NCBI RefSeq assembly: GCF_002078505.1 | Contig: NZ_LUAV01000012.1 | Coordinates: 125,177-189,176 of the forward strand | DNA: 64,000 nucleotides | DNA from: Ensifer aridi | GTDB lineage: Bacteria; Pseudomonadota; Alphaproteobacteria; Rhizobiales; Rhizobiaceae | Direction: 5' to 3' | In this document: positions 1 through 9,841 of the stretch, piece by piece | Position numbering within the stretch: position 1 is the stretch's first letter | Layout of the letters: every line of letters starts with the position of its first letter | Notes under the pieces: generated by a model | The model's input: only the letters and a program-made list of their open reading frames with translations | Told to the model about the DNA's origin: nothing | Databases searched by the model: none | Position numbers and translations under genes: made by a program

Positions 1-11
1 ACGGAACCCTC

Positions 12-797
12 ATGCGCCGGCTTCTCCTGGTTTTGCTGCCAATCGCCACCATTCTTTCCGCCTGCACGTCCACCGACTACGATCTTGTGAGGACGGCCTC
101 GATACAGCCGCGCTTCCGCGACACCGATCCGCAGGATTTCGGCGAGCGCACGCCGCATCACCACAGCGTCCACGGCATTGATGTCTCCAAATGGAACGGC
201 GATATCGACTGGATGAAGGTCAAGAACTCCGGCGTGTCCTTCGCCTTCATCAAGGCGACCGAAGGCAAGGACCGGGTCGATACGCGCTTCCATGAATATT
301 GGCAGCAGGCACGCGCCGCCGGCATCGCCTATGCGCCTTACCATTTCTATTATTTCTGCTCGTCCGCAGACGCCCAGGCCGCCTGGTTCATCGCCAACGT
401 GCCGAGAAGCGCCGTTCATCTCCCGCCCGTTCTCGACGTCGAGTGGAACGGCGAATCGAAGACCTGCCGCTACCGGCCTTCGCCCGAGACGGTGCGGTCA
501 GAGATGAAGCGCTTCATGGACCGCCTGGAAGCCCATTACGGCAAGCGGCCGATCATCTACACGTCGGTCGACTTCCATCGCGACAATCTGGTCGGCGCCT
601 TCAACGATTACCATTTCTGGGTGCGGTCCGTTGCCAAGCATCCGAAGGATATATACGTCGATCGCCGTTGGGCCTTCTGGCAATACACCAGCACCGGCGT
701 GATCCCCGGCATACGCGGCAGCACCGACATCAATGCCTTTGCCGGCTCGGCGAAGAATTGGCAGAAGTGGGTCGCCGCCGTTTCCCAGCCGAGATAG
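12..797 (+). CDS. GH25-family lysozyme-like lipoprotein
   Basis: This 261-residue protein is predicted to be a glycoside hydrolase family 25 muramidase that cuts the glycan strands of peptidoglycan. An N-terminal hydrophobic segment ends in a lipobox (LSAC, Cys18), so the product is probably a lipoprotein anchored in the envelope. The GH25 domain fills about residues 53-255. It has the characteristic GIDVSKWNG start (Asp57) and the LDVEW motif (Asp142, Glu144), which carry the expected acidic active-site residues. The start has a weak upstream ACGGA. It is followed by a 240-bp gap and another peptidoglycan-cleaving enzyme on the same strand. The family call is firm; the physiological role (wall turnover or secreted lysozyme) is inference. 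Confidence 0.88.
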   Translation: MRRLLLVLLPIATILSACTSTDYDLVRTASIQPRFRDTDPQDFGERTPHHHSVHGIDVSKWNGDIDWMKVKNSGVSFAFIKATEGKDRVDTRFHEYWQQARAAGIAYAPYHFYYFCSSADAQAAWFIANVPRSAVHLPPVLDVEWNGESKTCRYRPSPETVRSEMKRFMDRLEAHYGKRPIIYTSVDFHRDNLVGAFNDYHFWVRSVAKHPKDIYVDRRWAFWQYTSTGVIPGIRGSTDINAFAGSAKNWQKWVAAVSQPR

Positions 798-1038
798 CGT
801 GGATCACGGGCAAAGGATCACTCGCGGCGGCCTGCATTTCTTCATTCCGTCATAATGCTCTGGAAGAGCATGGCAGATTTGATCCCGCAGCGCGATGGTC
901 CTGGCGACCGACCACGGCCGCTACAGCACTTGAATGGCTGCGTGTTCCCACAGTCGGCTCCGATCAAGGGAACATGCGGTAGACGGATTGCAGGCCGGCG
1001 GCCACTCCCAGGCGGCCCGGCCCAGGAAAGGAATTACG

Positions 1039-2256
1039 ATGACTGTCACAGCCCGCAAGGCACTCCTCACGCTTGGGTTGTTCGCCCTCACTGGCACTTC
1101 GGCACTGGCGCAAACCCCGGCCGGCTCGCAGAGCCCTGCCGTCGCTTGCGGCGGCGACCTCGCAACCTTTCTCGAGGGCGTCAAGTCGGAAGCGGTTGCG
1201 AAAGGGATTCCGGCCGACGTTGCCGACCGGGCGCTTGCGGGGGCACAGATCGACCTGAAGGTTCTGAGCCGCGACCGCGCCCAGGGCGTCTTCAAGCAGA
1301 CCTTCAGCGAGTTTTCGAAGCGGACCGTCAGCAAATCGCGCCTCGACATCGGCGCGCAGAAGATGAAGGAATACGCCGGTGTCTTCGCCCGGGCCGAGCA
1401 GGAATTCGGCGTGCCGGCGCCGGTGATCACCGCCTTCTGGGCAATGGAAACGGATTTCGGTGCCGTACAGGGCGACTTCAATACGCGTAACGCGCTGGTG
1501 ACGCTGGCCCACGATTGCCGCCGGCCGGAAATGTTCCGGCCGCAGCTTCTCTCTGCCATCGAGATGGTGCAGCACGGCGATCTCGATCCAGCGACGACGA
1601 CCGGCGCCTGGGCCGGCGAGATCGGCCAGGTGCAGATGCTGCCGGAGGATATCGTCGCCTATGGCGTCGATGGGGACGGCGACGGCCACGTCAACCTCAA
1701 GAAGAGCGCGCCGGACGCGATCCTCACGGCGGCGAAATTCATCCAGAGCCTCGGCTTCAAGGCCGGCGAGCCCTGGATCCAGGAAGTCAGCGTTCCGGAC
1801 CAACTCCCCTGGGAGAAGACGGGCTTGCAGCCCGGTATGAAGGCGGGCGACTGGTTTGCGCTCGGCGTCACCCCGCGCGACGGCGATACCTCCAACAGCG
1901 CTCTCGAGGCCTCGCTCGTACTGCCGCAGGGTCGAAAGGGGGTCGCCTTCCTGACCTATCCGAACTTCAAGATCTATCTCGAATGGAACCAATCCTTCAT
2001 CTACACGACCTCTGCCGCCTATTTCGCAACCCGCCTCGCCGGCGCCCCGCCCTACCAGCAGGGCAACCCGGAGCCGGGTCTTGGCGACGCGGAGATGAAA
2101 GCGCTGCAGACCAGATTGCAGGCACTCGGCCATAACGTCGGCAAGATTGACGGCATTCTCGGCTCCGGTACTCGCGCAGCGCTCCAAAAGGAGCAACTGA
2201 AGCTCGGCCTTCCAGCCGACGGCTGGGCGACGCCGGATCTGCTGAACGCGCTCTGA
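1039..2256 (+). CDS. Lytic murein transglycosylase, MltB type with peptidoglycan-binding domain
   Basis: This 405-residue exported enzyme is predicted to cleave peptidoglycan glycan strands non-hydrolytically, forming 1,6-anhydro ends. Residues 1-25 form a signal peptide ending ALAQ. The SLT_2/MltB catalytic domain follows at about residues 35-335, with the catalytic Glu137 in the WAMETDFG motif. A C-terminal peptidoglycan-binding repeat (PG_binding_1) covers about residues 348-405. The reading frame is open from position 934, but the ATG at 1039 is preferred because AGGAAAGG lies just upstream and the signal peptide begins there. A hairpin terminator follows the stop. The family assignment is firm; no paralogue number is assigned. 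Confidence 0.92.
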   Translation: MTVTARKALLTLGLFALTGTSALAQTPAGSQSPAVACGGDLATFLEGVKSEAVAKGIPADVADRALAGAQIDLKVLSRDRAQGVFKQTFSEFSKRTVSKSRLDIGAQKMKEYAGVFARAEQEFGVPAPVITAFWAMETDFGAVQGDFNTRNALVTLAHDCRRPEMFRPQLLSAIEMVQHGDLDPATTTGAWAGEIGQVQMLPEDIVAYGVDGDGDGHVNLKKSAPDAILTAAKFIQSLGFKAGEPWIQEVSVPDQLPWEKTGLQPGMKAGDWFALGVTPRDGDTSNSALEASLVLPQGRKGVAFLTYPNFKIYLEWNQSFIYTTSAAYFATRLAGAPPYQQGNPEPGLGDAEMKALQTRLQALGHNVGKIDGILGSGTRAALQKEQLKLGLPADGWATPDLLNAL

Positions 2257-2268
2257 CGGTATTGACAA

Positions 2269-2298
2269 GAAGCGGGTGGCCGCGCCCGCTTCGTTGTA
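2269..2298 (+). terminator. Probable intrinsic terminator after the lytic transglycosylase
   Basis: GAAGCGGG at 2269-2276 pairs with CCCGCTTC at 2285-2292 around an 8-nt loop, and T-rich sequence (GTTGTATT) follows. It begins 12 bp after the transglycosylase stop codon. Confidence 0.6.
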
Positions 2299-2377
2299 TT
2301 AGTGCTTGTACAATTCCCGATTGTCGGAGCCGATGCCCATCCGCTCCGGTCCTTTCCACTTGCGGCGCAGGCACGAC

Positions 2378-3322
2378 ATGGCTTCGACCACAAATTCAGT
2401 CAACACGCAGATGACGCTGCGCCTTTGGGCACTGCTGATGCTGCTCGGCCTCATCTGGGGCGGCTCCTTCTTCTTCGCGCGTGTGGCAGTCGGCTACGTT
2501 CCGCCTTTCACGCTCGTGTTTTTACGTTTGAGTCTCGCCGCCCTCGCCCTCCATCTCTATCTTCGTGGCCGCCACGGCATCTATCCGGCACTCCGCAAAC
2601 GCTGGCGTGAGTTTCTGTTGATGGGACTCATCAACAACGCCATACCGCACGCCTTCATCTTCCTCGGCCAGACGCATATCGGGGCCGGGCTCGCCGCCAT
2701 CTTGAACGCGACGACGCCGGTTTGGACGGTGCTCATCGCCAACATCGCGACGGAGGACGAGAAGCTGAGCGCTGCGAAACTCAGCGGCTGTCTGCTGGGT
2801 CTTGCCGGCACGGTCGTGCTCATCGGACCGAGCGCGCTTGCAGGCATCTTCGGCAGCAGCAGCGACGTGCCGCTCTGGGCGCTCATCCTGCCGGTACTGG
2901 CGGCCGTGAGCTACGGCTTCTCCGCCACCTACGGCAAACGCTTCCGTGACCTTGCACCGCCGGTCACGGCCACGGGACAATTGACTGCATCGACGCTCGT
3001 CATGTTGCCGGTCGCCGCTCTTGCGGATACCCCGTGGCTGCTGCCCGCGCCACCCCTCACGGCTGTGCTCGCGATCCTTGGACTTGCGCTCGTATCGACC
3101 GCCTATGCCTATATCCTCTTCTTCCGGATCATGGCTGAAGCGGGCGCCACCAACACATCTCTGGTGACCCTGCTCGTACCGCCAAGCGCCATCCTGCTCG
3201 GTTATCTCTTCCTTGGTGAAACGCTGCAAGCCATGGATATCGCCGGGATGGTGCTCATTGCTGCCGGCCTCGCCGTCCTGGACGGCCGTATCCTGAAGCG
3301 CGGATATGCTGCAGGCCGATAG
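2378..3322 (+). CDS. DMT-superfamily (EamA) transporter
   Basis: This 314-residue integral membrane protein belongs to the drug/metabolite transporter superfamily, with two EamA repeats (about residues 15-145 and 160-295) and about ten hydrophobic segments. The first helix carries the typical LIWGGSFFFARVAVG pattern. Members usually export metabolites or small toxic molecules; the substrate cannot be read from the sequence. The frame is open from 2306, but ATG 2378 places the first helix at the usual distance from the N terminus. The stop codon lies inside a short inverted repeat (GCAGGCC 3311-3317 with GGCCTGC 3322-3328). Confidence 0.82.
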   Translation: MASTTNSVNTQMTLRLWALLMLLGLIWGGSFFFARVAVGYVPPFTLVFLRLSLAALALHLYLRGRHGIYPALRKRWREFLLMGLINNAIPHAFIFLGQTHIGAGLAAILNATTPVWTVLIANIATEDEKLSAAKLSGCLLGLAGTVVLIGPSALAGIFGSSSDVPLWALILPVLAAVSYGFSATYGKRFRDLAPPVTATGQLTASTLVMLPVAALADTPWLLPAPPLTAVLAILGLALVSTAYAYILFFRIMAEAGATNTSLVTLLVPPSAILLGYLFLGETLQAMDIAGMVLIAAGLAVLDGRILKRGYAAGR

Positions 3323-3567
3323 GCCTGCATCCTGCGCCGATTCACTCGCCTCTCGCGCTCACGCAGCGTTACAAGCGTTTATATTAACCTGCCGGAAGCA
3401 AATGTGAAAGAAATGTGGCGCGCGGAAAAAAGGAAATAGCTCCAAGCACTTATGCCTGTGAACAAGAGTTGCCCGTGATCCGGATTTCGCAGTGCAGCAC
3501 AAGTTTCGCTTTTATGGGCCGTTTTTTCGCCCTATGTTTTACCCGTCAACGCAGGGAGGATCAGCCT

Positions 3568-3645
3568 ATGGGACTTACACACTCGTTGAACGTCCTCATG
3601 ATCAGTGCAGCGTTTGCGTTCGTGGCCGTAATGCTCTTCGTGTGA
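3568..3645 (+). CDS. 25-residue small hydrophobic membrane protein
   Basis: This short frame encodes MGLTHSLNVLMISAAFAFVA followed by VMLFV and a stop. It would be a single transmembrane segment with a very short polar N terminus. A strong Shine-Dalgarno (GGGAGGA, about 3554-3560) is placed correctly for the ATG at 3568, which favours translation. The 76-codon upstream extension of the same frame lacks such a signal and has poor composition. The gene stands alone, in a gap of about 500 bp between the DMT transporter and metF. I recall similar 25-residue peptides in other Rhizobiaceae but cannot confirm it. The function is unknown. Confidence 0.55.
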   Translation: MGLTHSLNVLMISAAFAFVAVMLFV

Positions 3646-3767
3646 TCAGGCTACTGAAAGTCCAGACCGAATTAGGGACTATAATTCCGGAAAATCCGCT
3701 TTTGCAGCAAGACAATGTCAGGCAGGCCGCTCCGAGAGCACCCCGATCGACATGCTGCAACAACGAT

Positions 3768-3801
3768 AAAGCCCATGAACGCGGAGCCGTGCGTGGGCTT
3801 T
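3768..3801 (-). terminator. Hairpin terminator between metF and the small-peptide gene
   Basis: AAAGCCCA (3768-3775) pairs with TGGGCTTT (3794-3801), with one further wobble and one further GC pair inside. On the minus strand it lies 40 bp after the metF stop and is followed by a mixed T-rich stretch. It could serve both convergent transcripts. Confidence 0.5.
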
Positions 3802-3839
3802 CACTTGTCTTGGGCCAGAGCGCCGGCTCCGACTGGGTA

Positions 3840-4775
3840 TCATCCGGTCGCAGCGGCCCTGCGGGGGCGCTCCGCGGCAAACTCCGCCGCCGGCCGGCGT
3901 TCATAGCCTAGAAGGTCGCAGACAGCCGCTATTAGCGGCGACCGGTTCATCGTATAGAGGTGGAAGTCGCCGATGCCACGCCTGACGAGATCGACGATCT
4001 GCTCAGCCGCAATATGCGTCGCCTCCTTGAAGCGCTCCTCCGGTCGATCGTCGAGATGGCCGAGCCGCGAAACGATCGATTCAGGGATCTTGGACCCGCA
4101 AAGACCGGCGAACTTCTGCACCTGCGCGAGATTGTTGATCGGCAATATCCCGGGCACGATCGGGATTTCGACGCCGGCGCTCCGCACGCGCTCCAGATAG
4201 CGCTCGAAATCGTCATTGTCGAAGAAGAACTGAGTGATTGCCCGCGTCGCGCCATTGTCGACCTTGCGCTTCAGCATGTCGATATCGGCAGCCACACTCG
4301 GGCTCTCGGGATGTTTCTCCGGATAGGCAGAGACGGAAATCTCGAAGTCGCCACGCGCACGGAGCGCCTTGACGAGAGCGGCGGCGTTTTCATAACCGCC
4401 CGGGAAGGGCTCATAGGCGCTGCCGATGCCGCCCTGCGGATCGCCCCTCAAGGCGACGAAATGGCGGACGCCTGAGGCGAGGAACTCTTCGATGACGGCA
4501 TCCACCTCCGCCTTCAGCGCGCCGACGCAGGTAAGATGGGCGGCCGTATTTGTGAGGCCCATCTCCTCGATCATCCGTCTGACGGTGGTCAGGGATCGCG
4601 CCTTGGTCGAACCGCCGGCGCCGTAGGTCACGGTCACGAATGCGGGTGCGAAGACGGAAAGATCCGACACCGTCTGGAAGAGCTGTGTTTCCATCTCCTC
4701 GTTCTTTGGAGGAAAATATTCGAAGGACAGCCTGACACTGGCGCACTCGGCGGGATGAAGCGTCCGTTCGTTCAT
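3840..4775 (-). CDS. metF: Methylenetetrahydrofolate reductase
   Basis: This 311-residue FAD enzyme reduces 5,10-methylene-THF to 5-methyl-THF, the methyl donor for methionine synthesis. The sequence has the family N terminus (SFEYFPPK), VTYGAGGS, LTCVGA and the FVALRGDPQGG loop, then a TIM-barrel fold to the end. The frame is open further upstream, but the ATG at 4775 gives the family's usual length. The stop of the upstream regulator gene (4778) is 2 bp before this start, so the two genes are co-transcribed. Control is therefore likely through the palindromic operator at 5816-5837, in line with regulation by methionine-cycle metabolites. Confidence 0.95.
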   Translation of the reverse strand: MNERTLHPAECASVRLSFEYFPPKNEEMETQLFQTVSDLSVFAPAFVTVTYGAGGSTKARSLTTVRRMIEEMGLTNTAAHLTCVGALKAEVDAVIEEFLASGVRHFVALRGDPQGGIGSAYEPFPGGYENAAALVKALRARGDFEISVSAYPEKHPESPSVAADIDMLKRKVDNGATRAITQFFFDNDDFERYLERVRSAGVEIPIVPGILPINNLAQVQKFAGLCGSKIPESIVSRLGHLDDRPEERFKEATHIAAEQIVDLVRRGIGDFHLYTMNRSPLIAAVCDLLGYERRPAAEFAAERPRRAAATG

Positions 4776-4777
4776 TC

Positions 4778-5800
4778 TCAAACTCCCCCTGCCTGAAGGC
4801 GCTGGCGCGGCATTTCGGCGATAGTGTCGACTGCGCGCTGATCGCGCGCCAGCCAGATCGTGACCGTCAGTTTTCCTTCCTGCCCGCCTTCCGGCGCCAG
4901 ATCGGTCGTCTTCTCCAGCGCGAGACCCGCCTTCTGCAGCCAATCGGCCATCACCTGATGCGAGAAGCCGAGGCGGGCATGGGCATGCTCGTCGCGCAAG
5001 TACTCGAGCCCGTGGGGCGCAAAGTCGATGATCACGAGCCGGCCGCCGGGCGCGAGCATACGGGCGGCCTCACTGATCGCCGCGTCCGGCTCCTCGAGGT
5101 AGTGCAACACCTGATGGATCGTGACGAGATCGAAGGACTGGCCGTCGAGCGGCAGATTGAAGATGTCGCCGTGGCGGATCGAAGCCTTGGTGATCCCGGC
5201 CTTGTCGAGATTGGAACGGGCGACCGCCAACATGTCGCGGCTCGCGTCGACGCCGATGCCGCGCCGGTAGATGCCTTCGAAAAGCTGCAGAATGCGTCCC
5301 GTGCCGGTACCGAGATCGAGCAGGCTGTCGACCTGTTCGTCGCCAACCATGGCCTTCAGCGCCGCCTCGACGTCACCCTCGGCGACATGCAGCCGCCGGA
5401 GTTCGTCCCACTCGGCGGCGTTGCGACTGAAATAGGCCTGCGCCTTCTCCGCGCGCGCCTTCTTCAGTGCCGCGAGCCGGGTCGCGTCCCTCGCGAGAAT
5501 TGCATCGTCGAAAGCGGCCGCCGCCAGGAGTTCACGCACCAGCGCCACGCGCCCGCCCTCTTGACGCAGGCGGAAATAGGCCCAGGCACCCTCCTGATAG
5601 CGATCGATGAGGGCGACTTCGGCAAGCAATTTCAGATGTCGGGAAATGCGCGGCTGAGACTGGCCGAGAATTTCGGTAAGATCGGTCACCGTGAGATCGC
5701 CGGCGGCAAGCAATGCGAGGAGGCGCATGCGCGTCGGCTCGCCGGCGGCCTTCAGCACATCGACCAGAGCATCCAAACCAAGCGTTCCTCTGTCACCCAT
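4778..5800 (-). CDS. ArsR-family regulator fused to a SAM-dependent methyltransferase domain
   Basis: This 340-residue protein has an N-terminal ArsR winged helix (about residues 5-95, with SQPRISRHLKLL as the recognition helix). A class I methyltransferase domain follows (about 135-300), with the SAM-binding LLDLGTGTGRIL motif, an acidic GVDAS strand end and a post-I GDIFNLPL motif. In proteobacteria such fusions sit with methionine-cycle genes and are thought to sense SAM or S-adenosylhomocysteine (SahR/SamR type). Here metF follows by 2 bp. ATG 5800 is preferred because GGGGAAAG precedes it; in-frame codons at 5812 and 5818 lack a ribosome site. Whether the methyltransferase domain is catalytic or only a ligand sensor is not visible. 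Confidence 0.85.
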   Translation of the reverse strand: MGDRGTLGLDALVDVLKAAGEPTRMRLLALLAAGDLTVTDLTEILGQSQPRISRHLKLLAEVALIDRYQEGAWAYFRLRQEGGRVALVRELLAAAAFDDAILARDATRLAALKKARAEKAQAYFSRNAAEWDELRRLHVAEGDVEAALKAMVGDEQVDSLLDLGTGTGRILQLFEGIYRRGIGVDASRDMLAVARSNLDKAGITKASIRHGDIFNLPLDGQSFDLVTIHQVLHYLEEPDAAISEAARMLAPGGRLVIIDFAPHGLEYLRDEHAHARLGFSHQVMADWLQKAGLALEKTTDLAPEGGQEGKLTVTIWLARDQRAVDTIAEMPRQRLQAGGV

Positions 5801-5815
5801 CGCTTTCCCCATCAA

Positions 5816-5837
5816 CACATAAAGATATCTTTATGTG
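5816..5837 (-). promoter_or_regulatory. Perfect 22-bp palindromic operator upstream of the ArsR-metF operon
   Basis: The half-site CACATAAAGAT is followed directly by its exact reverse complement, so all 11 base pairs are symmetric. It ends 16 bp before the preferred start codon of the ArsR-methyltransferase gene. Its form fits the operator of an ArsR-type methionine-cycle regulator, and autoregulation is inferred. Confidence 0.75.
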
Positions 5838-6130
5838 ATTTGCGGGAAGCGTGCAAGCGAATTTGCGCGGACGGGCAAGAGGATGACGTTCGGGAGACAG
5901 GTCCGCTTCCAGAAAGGCTCCGTGGACATCACACCGGAGCGCGCCGCGGCGCTCTACTGCTCGCAGGATGAACAGGCGAAATGCCTGCAAACCAGCGTGT
6001 GCAGAAGCCCGCCCCTTTTGGCCGCTAAAGCGCATCGCATCCATTCGTGCCATGCGCTTTAGTCTTTGCTTCTACCTACGTCGCCCATCCCAAAACCGCA
6101 GCGGGCTTTTGGACGACGAGCCGTCAAGCC
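5838..6130. other. Intergenic region containing a hairpin
   Basis: This 293-bp stretch lies between the ArsR operon promoter and the end of ettA. I see no convincing coding frame. It holds an 11-bp perfect inverted repeat at 6025-6062; the rest shows no recognisable signal. Confidence 0.5.
6025..6062. repeat. Inverted repeat with 11-bp arms
   Basis: CTAAAGCGCAT (6025-6035) pairs exactly with ATGCGCTTTAG (6052-6062) around a 16-nt loop. It lies downstream of ettA. No T-tract follows on either strand, so a dispersed palindromic repeat or an RNA-stabilising hairpin is more likely than a classical terminator. Confidence 0.6.
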
Positions 6131-7780
<1,650 letters not shown>

Positions 7781-7897
7781 AAGGGAATGCTCCGCATCGG
7801 AAGGGAAAATTTGCCCGCTATGTAGGCGAATTATGGTGGCGGGGCAATCCGGCAAAGGCTTGCCACGCCGACCCTTCGATGTGGCGACCCCGCCGGA

Positions 7898-8668
7898 TCA
7901 GCCCTGCCCGGCAGCGTCCGCTATCCCCTTTCCGCATTTGAACTCGGTCGGGCCGGCTGCCTGGATTAAGTCCGAAAGCCCGCTCTTGCCCGAGAGATCG
8001 CCGGAAAGCCCGATCGTAAGTCCGGTGATGATGCTGCGGCCGTTGACGCTTTGGCAGCGCATCCGCACCCGGTCGCCGGCACCTGCACCGAAGCTATGGT
8101 CGAAGGCCTGCTTGATCTGCTTTTCGTCGATCTCCTTGCCGATCTGGTCGGCAAAGAGCGCACGCACGGCCGAACGGTTGAGCTCATCCAATAGCCGGAG
8201 CTGCAACGTGAAGTAGTCGTCCGCATTTGACGCTTGGCAGGTGCCGCTGCGCAGCCACTGATGTCGGTCGAGGCCGGATTTGACGCCAGGCATGGCGACG
8301 AGCAAGCGCGCGGCCGTGTCGTCGGCCATGGCGGCCTTCGGCAGGTCCAGCCAATCACCCTTGCGGTCGCGGGCCTTCAGCTCCGCTTCCACGCCGCAAT
8401 AGCTCTTCCTGAGCGGCCACAGGCCATGAAGCGAAAAATGGGTGGCGTCGAACCGTTCCGCCGTCTGGTCGACGCATTCCATGCGCGTCGGCCGCGTCTC
8501 GCAAAAGCCTGGCTGCCAACTTACAGCGAGGACATATTCAGTCTTCCCGCCGCCGGCCCCGCCACCCTCGTCTCCTTCCTGCGCGGCGGCGAAGGTGGCA
8601 AATCCCAGCCCCACCGCCAGCGCCGCCATCCGCACCACGTTCACTAATGCCCTTGTCCGCATTGTCAT
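7898..8668 (-). CDS. Secreted ribonuclease T2 family protein with altered second active-site motif
   Basis: This 256-residue protein has a signal peptide (about residues 1-30, ending FAAAQ) and an RNase T2 fold. The first conserved active-site segment is present (THFSLHGLWP, His81). The second normally reads HEWxKHGTC and supplies a catalytic Glu and His; here it reads HQWLRSGTC, with Gln137 and Ser141 in their place. I checked this against the nucleotide sequence. The pattern suggests reduced or no classical RNase activity, perhaps a binding or inhibitor-type role. ATG 8668 is chosen because GGAGG lies 5 bp upstream; ATG 8662 is too far from it. Confidence 0.85.
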   Translation of the reverse strand: MTMRTRALVNVVRMAALAVGLGFATFAAAQEGDEGGGAGGGKTEYVLAVSWQPGFCETRPTRMECVDQTAERFDATHFSLHGLWPLRKSYCGVEAELKARDRKGDWLDLPKAAMADDTAARLLVAMPGVKSGLDRHQWLRSGTCQASNADDYFTLQLRLLDELNRSAVRALFADQIGKEIDEKQIKQAFDHSFGAGAGDRVRMRCQSVNGRSIITGLTIGLSGDLSGKSGLSDLIQAAGPTEFKCGKGIADAAGQG

Positions 8669-8893
8669 AACCGCCTCCAAACAGGAAAACAAAACGAGAA
8701 CAAATATCAATAAACGCGCGAAAATTGCAACCCCTAATCAACATTTTCGGAATCGTTGTGACCTCATGCGAAACGAGCAACAAGCGCCGATTGCCTTTAC
8801 CGTCCAAATCGATTTGATATCTGCGACGGCGTCCGCATCGAAGGGGCGACGACAAACAGGCGGTGTGACGGTTTTTTTGGGAGAGCGCATGGC

Positions 8894-9841
8894 ATGTTCG
8901 GGCAGGTGAGGACGCATCGAAGCCCGACAGGTGCGACGCTCGGCTGGCGTTATCGCGGCGCCGCAGGCGTGCCCCGCGGGATCCTCATCATCAGTCACGG
9001 CCTTGCGGAACATTCCGGCCGTTACGGCCGCTTTGCCGAGGTCATGGCCGCGCATGGCTTTCATGTCTATGCTCATGACCATCGCGGACACGGCGGGAGT
9101 AGCGCGCCGGACGCACTCTTCGCCATGTTCGCGCTCCGCGATGGCGCCCGGAAGGTCATCGCGGACCTTCGCGCCATTCGCGATATGGCGGTTGCCGACC
9201 ATCCAGGCCTGCCGGTCATCCTCTTCGGCCATTCGATGGGCGGGCTGATTGCTCTCAATGCGGCCGAAACCGATCCCGAGCTCTACGATGCACTCGCCGT
9301 CTGGAACTCCAACTTTCGACCGGGCCTTGCCGGCCGCGCCGGTCTATTGCTGCTCGCAATCGAGAAGATGTTGAAGGGCTCGGACGTGCCAAGCCCGCTG
9401 CTGACGAAGCTGACCTTCGGCGCCTGGAGCAAGAGCATTGCCGACCGGAAGACCGATTTCGACTGGCTCTCGCGCGACGAAGGCGAGGTCGCCAAATATA
9501 TCGGCGATCCGCTCTGCGGCTTCGATGCGACGGTGTCGCTGTGGATCGACGTCTTCACCTTCGCCTTTGCCGGCGCCCGCACCGATCGGCTGGCGCGGCT
9601 ACCCGCAACCCTGCCGGTCCACCTCGTCGGCGGCAGCGCCGATCCCTCCACGTTCAACGGCGCCGCCATCCGCTGGCTCGGCAACCGCATGAAAGCACGC
9701 GGCATGGCGGACGTCACCATCACCATTCATGAAGGCATGCGCCACGAGACGCTCAACGAAATCGACCGCGAGAAGGCGACGGAAGAATTCGCCGCCTGGT
9801 GTCTGGGGGCCGTCGGCGCCAAGCGTCGGGAAAAATCATGA
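8894..9841 (+). CDS. Alpha/beta hydrolase, lysophospholipase/monoacylglycerol lipase-like
   Basis: This 315-residue protein is predicted to be a serine hydrolase of the serine aminopeptidase S33/Hydrolase_4 group. It shows the oxyanion-region SHGLAEHSGRY, the HDHRGHGGS loop and the nucleophile elbow GHSMGG (Ser at about residue 115). A late GMRHETLNE supplies the catalytic His, and a GSADP segment the likely acid. These features are typical of bacterial monoacylglycerol lipases and lysophospholipases; the substrate is unproved. No signal peptide is seen, so it is cytoplasmic. Its stop overlaps the next gene's start (ATGA), which indicates an operon with a DMT transporter. An alternative ATG at 8889 is out of frame. 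Confidence 0.85.
   Translation: MFGQVRTHRSPTGATLGWRYRGAAGVPRGILIISHGLAEHSGRYGRFAEVMAAHGFHVYAHDHRGHGGSSAPDALFAMFALRDGARKVIADLRAIRDMAVADHPGLPVILFGHSMGGLIALNAAETDPELYDALAVWNSNFRPGLAGRAGLLLLAIEKMLKGSDVPSPLLTKLTFGAWSKSIADRKTDFDWLSRDEGEVAKYIGDPLCGFDATVSLWIDVFTFAFAGARTDRLARLPATLPVHLVGGSADPSTFNGAAIRWLGNRMKARGMADVTITIHEGMRHETLNEIDREKATEEFAAWCLGAVGAKRREKS

Noticed and set aside
964-2268. Long minus-strand frame opposite the lytic transglycosylase (434 codons)
   Set aside because: It is antisense to a strongly supported gene, has Arg/Leu-rich composition typical of GC-rich shadows, and has no ribosome site or recognisable domain.
3415-3567. N-terminal extension of the small membrane protein to 76 residues
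   Set aside because: No ribosome site lies at the upstream start, and composition is poor; the strong GGGAGGA supports the internal ATG.
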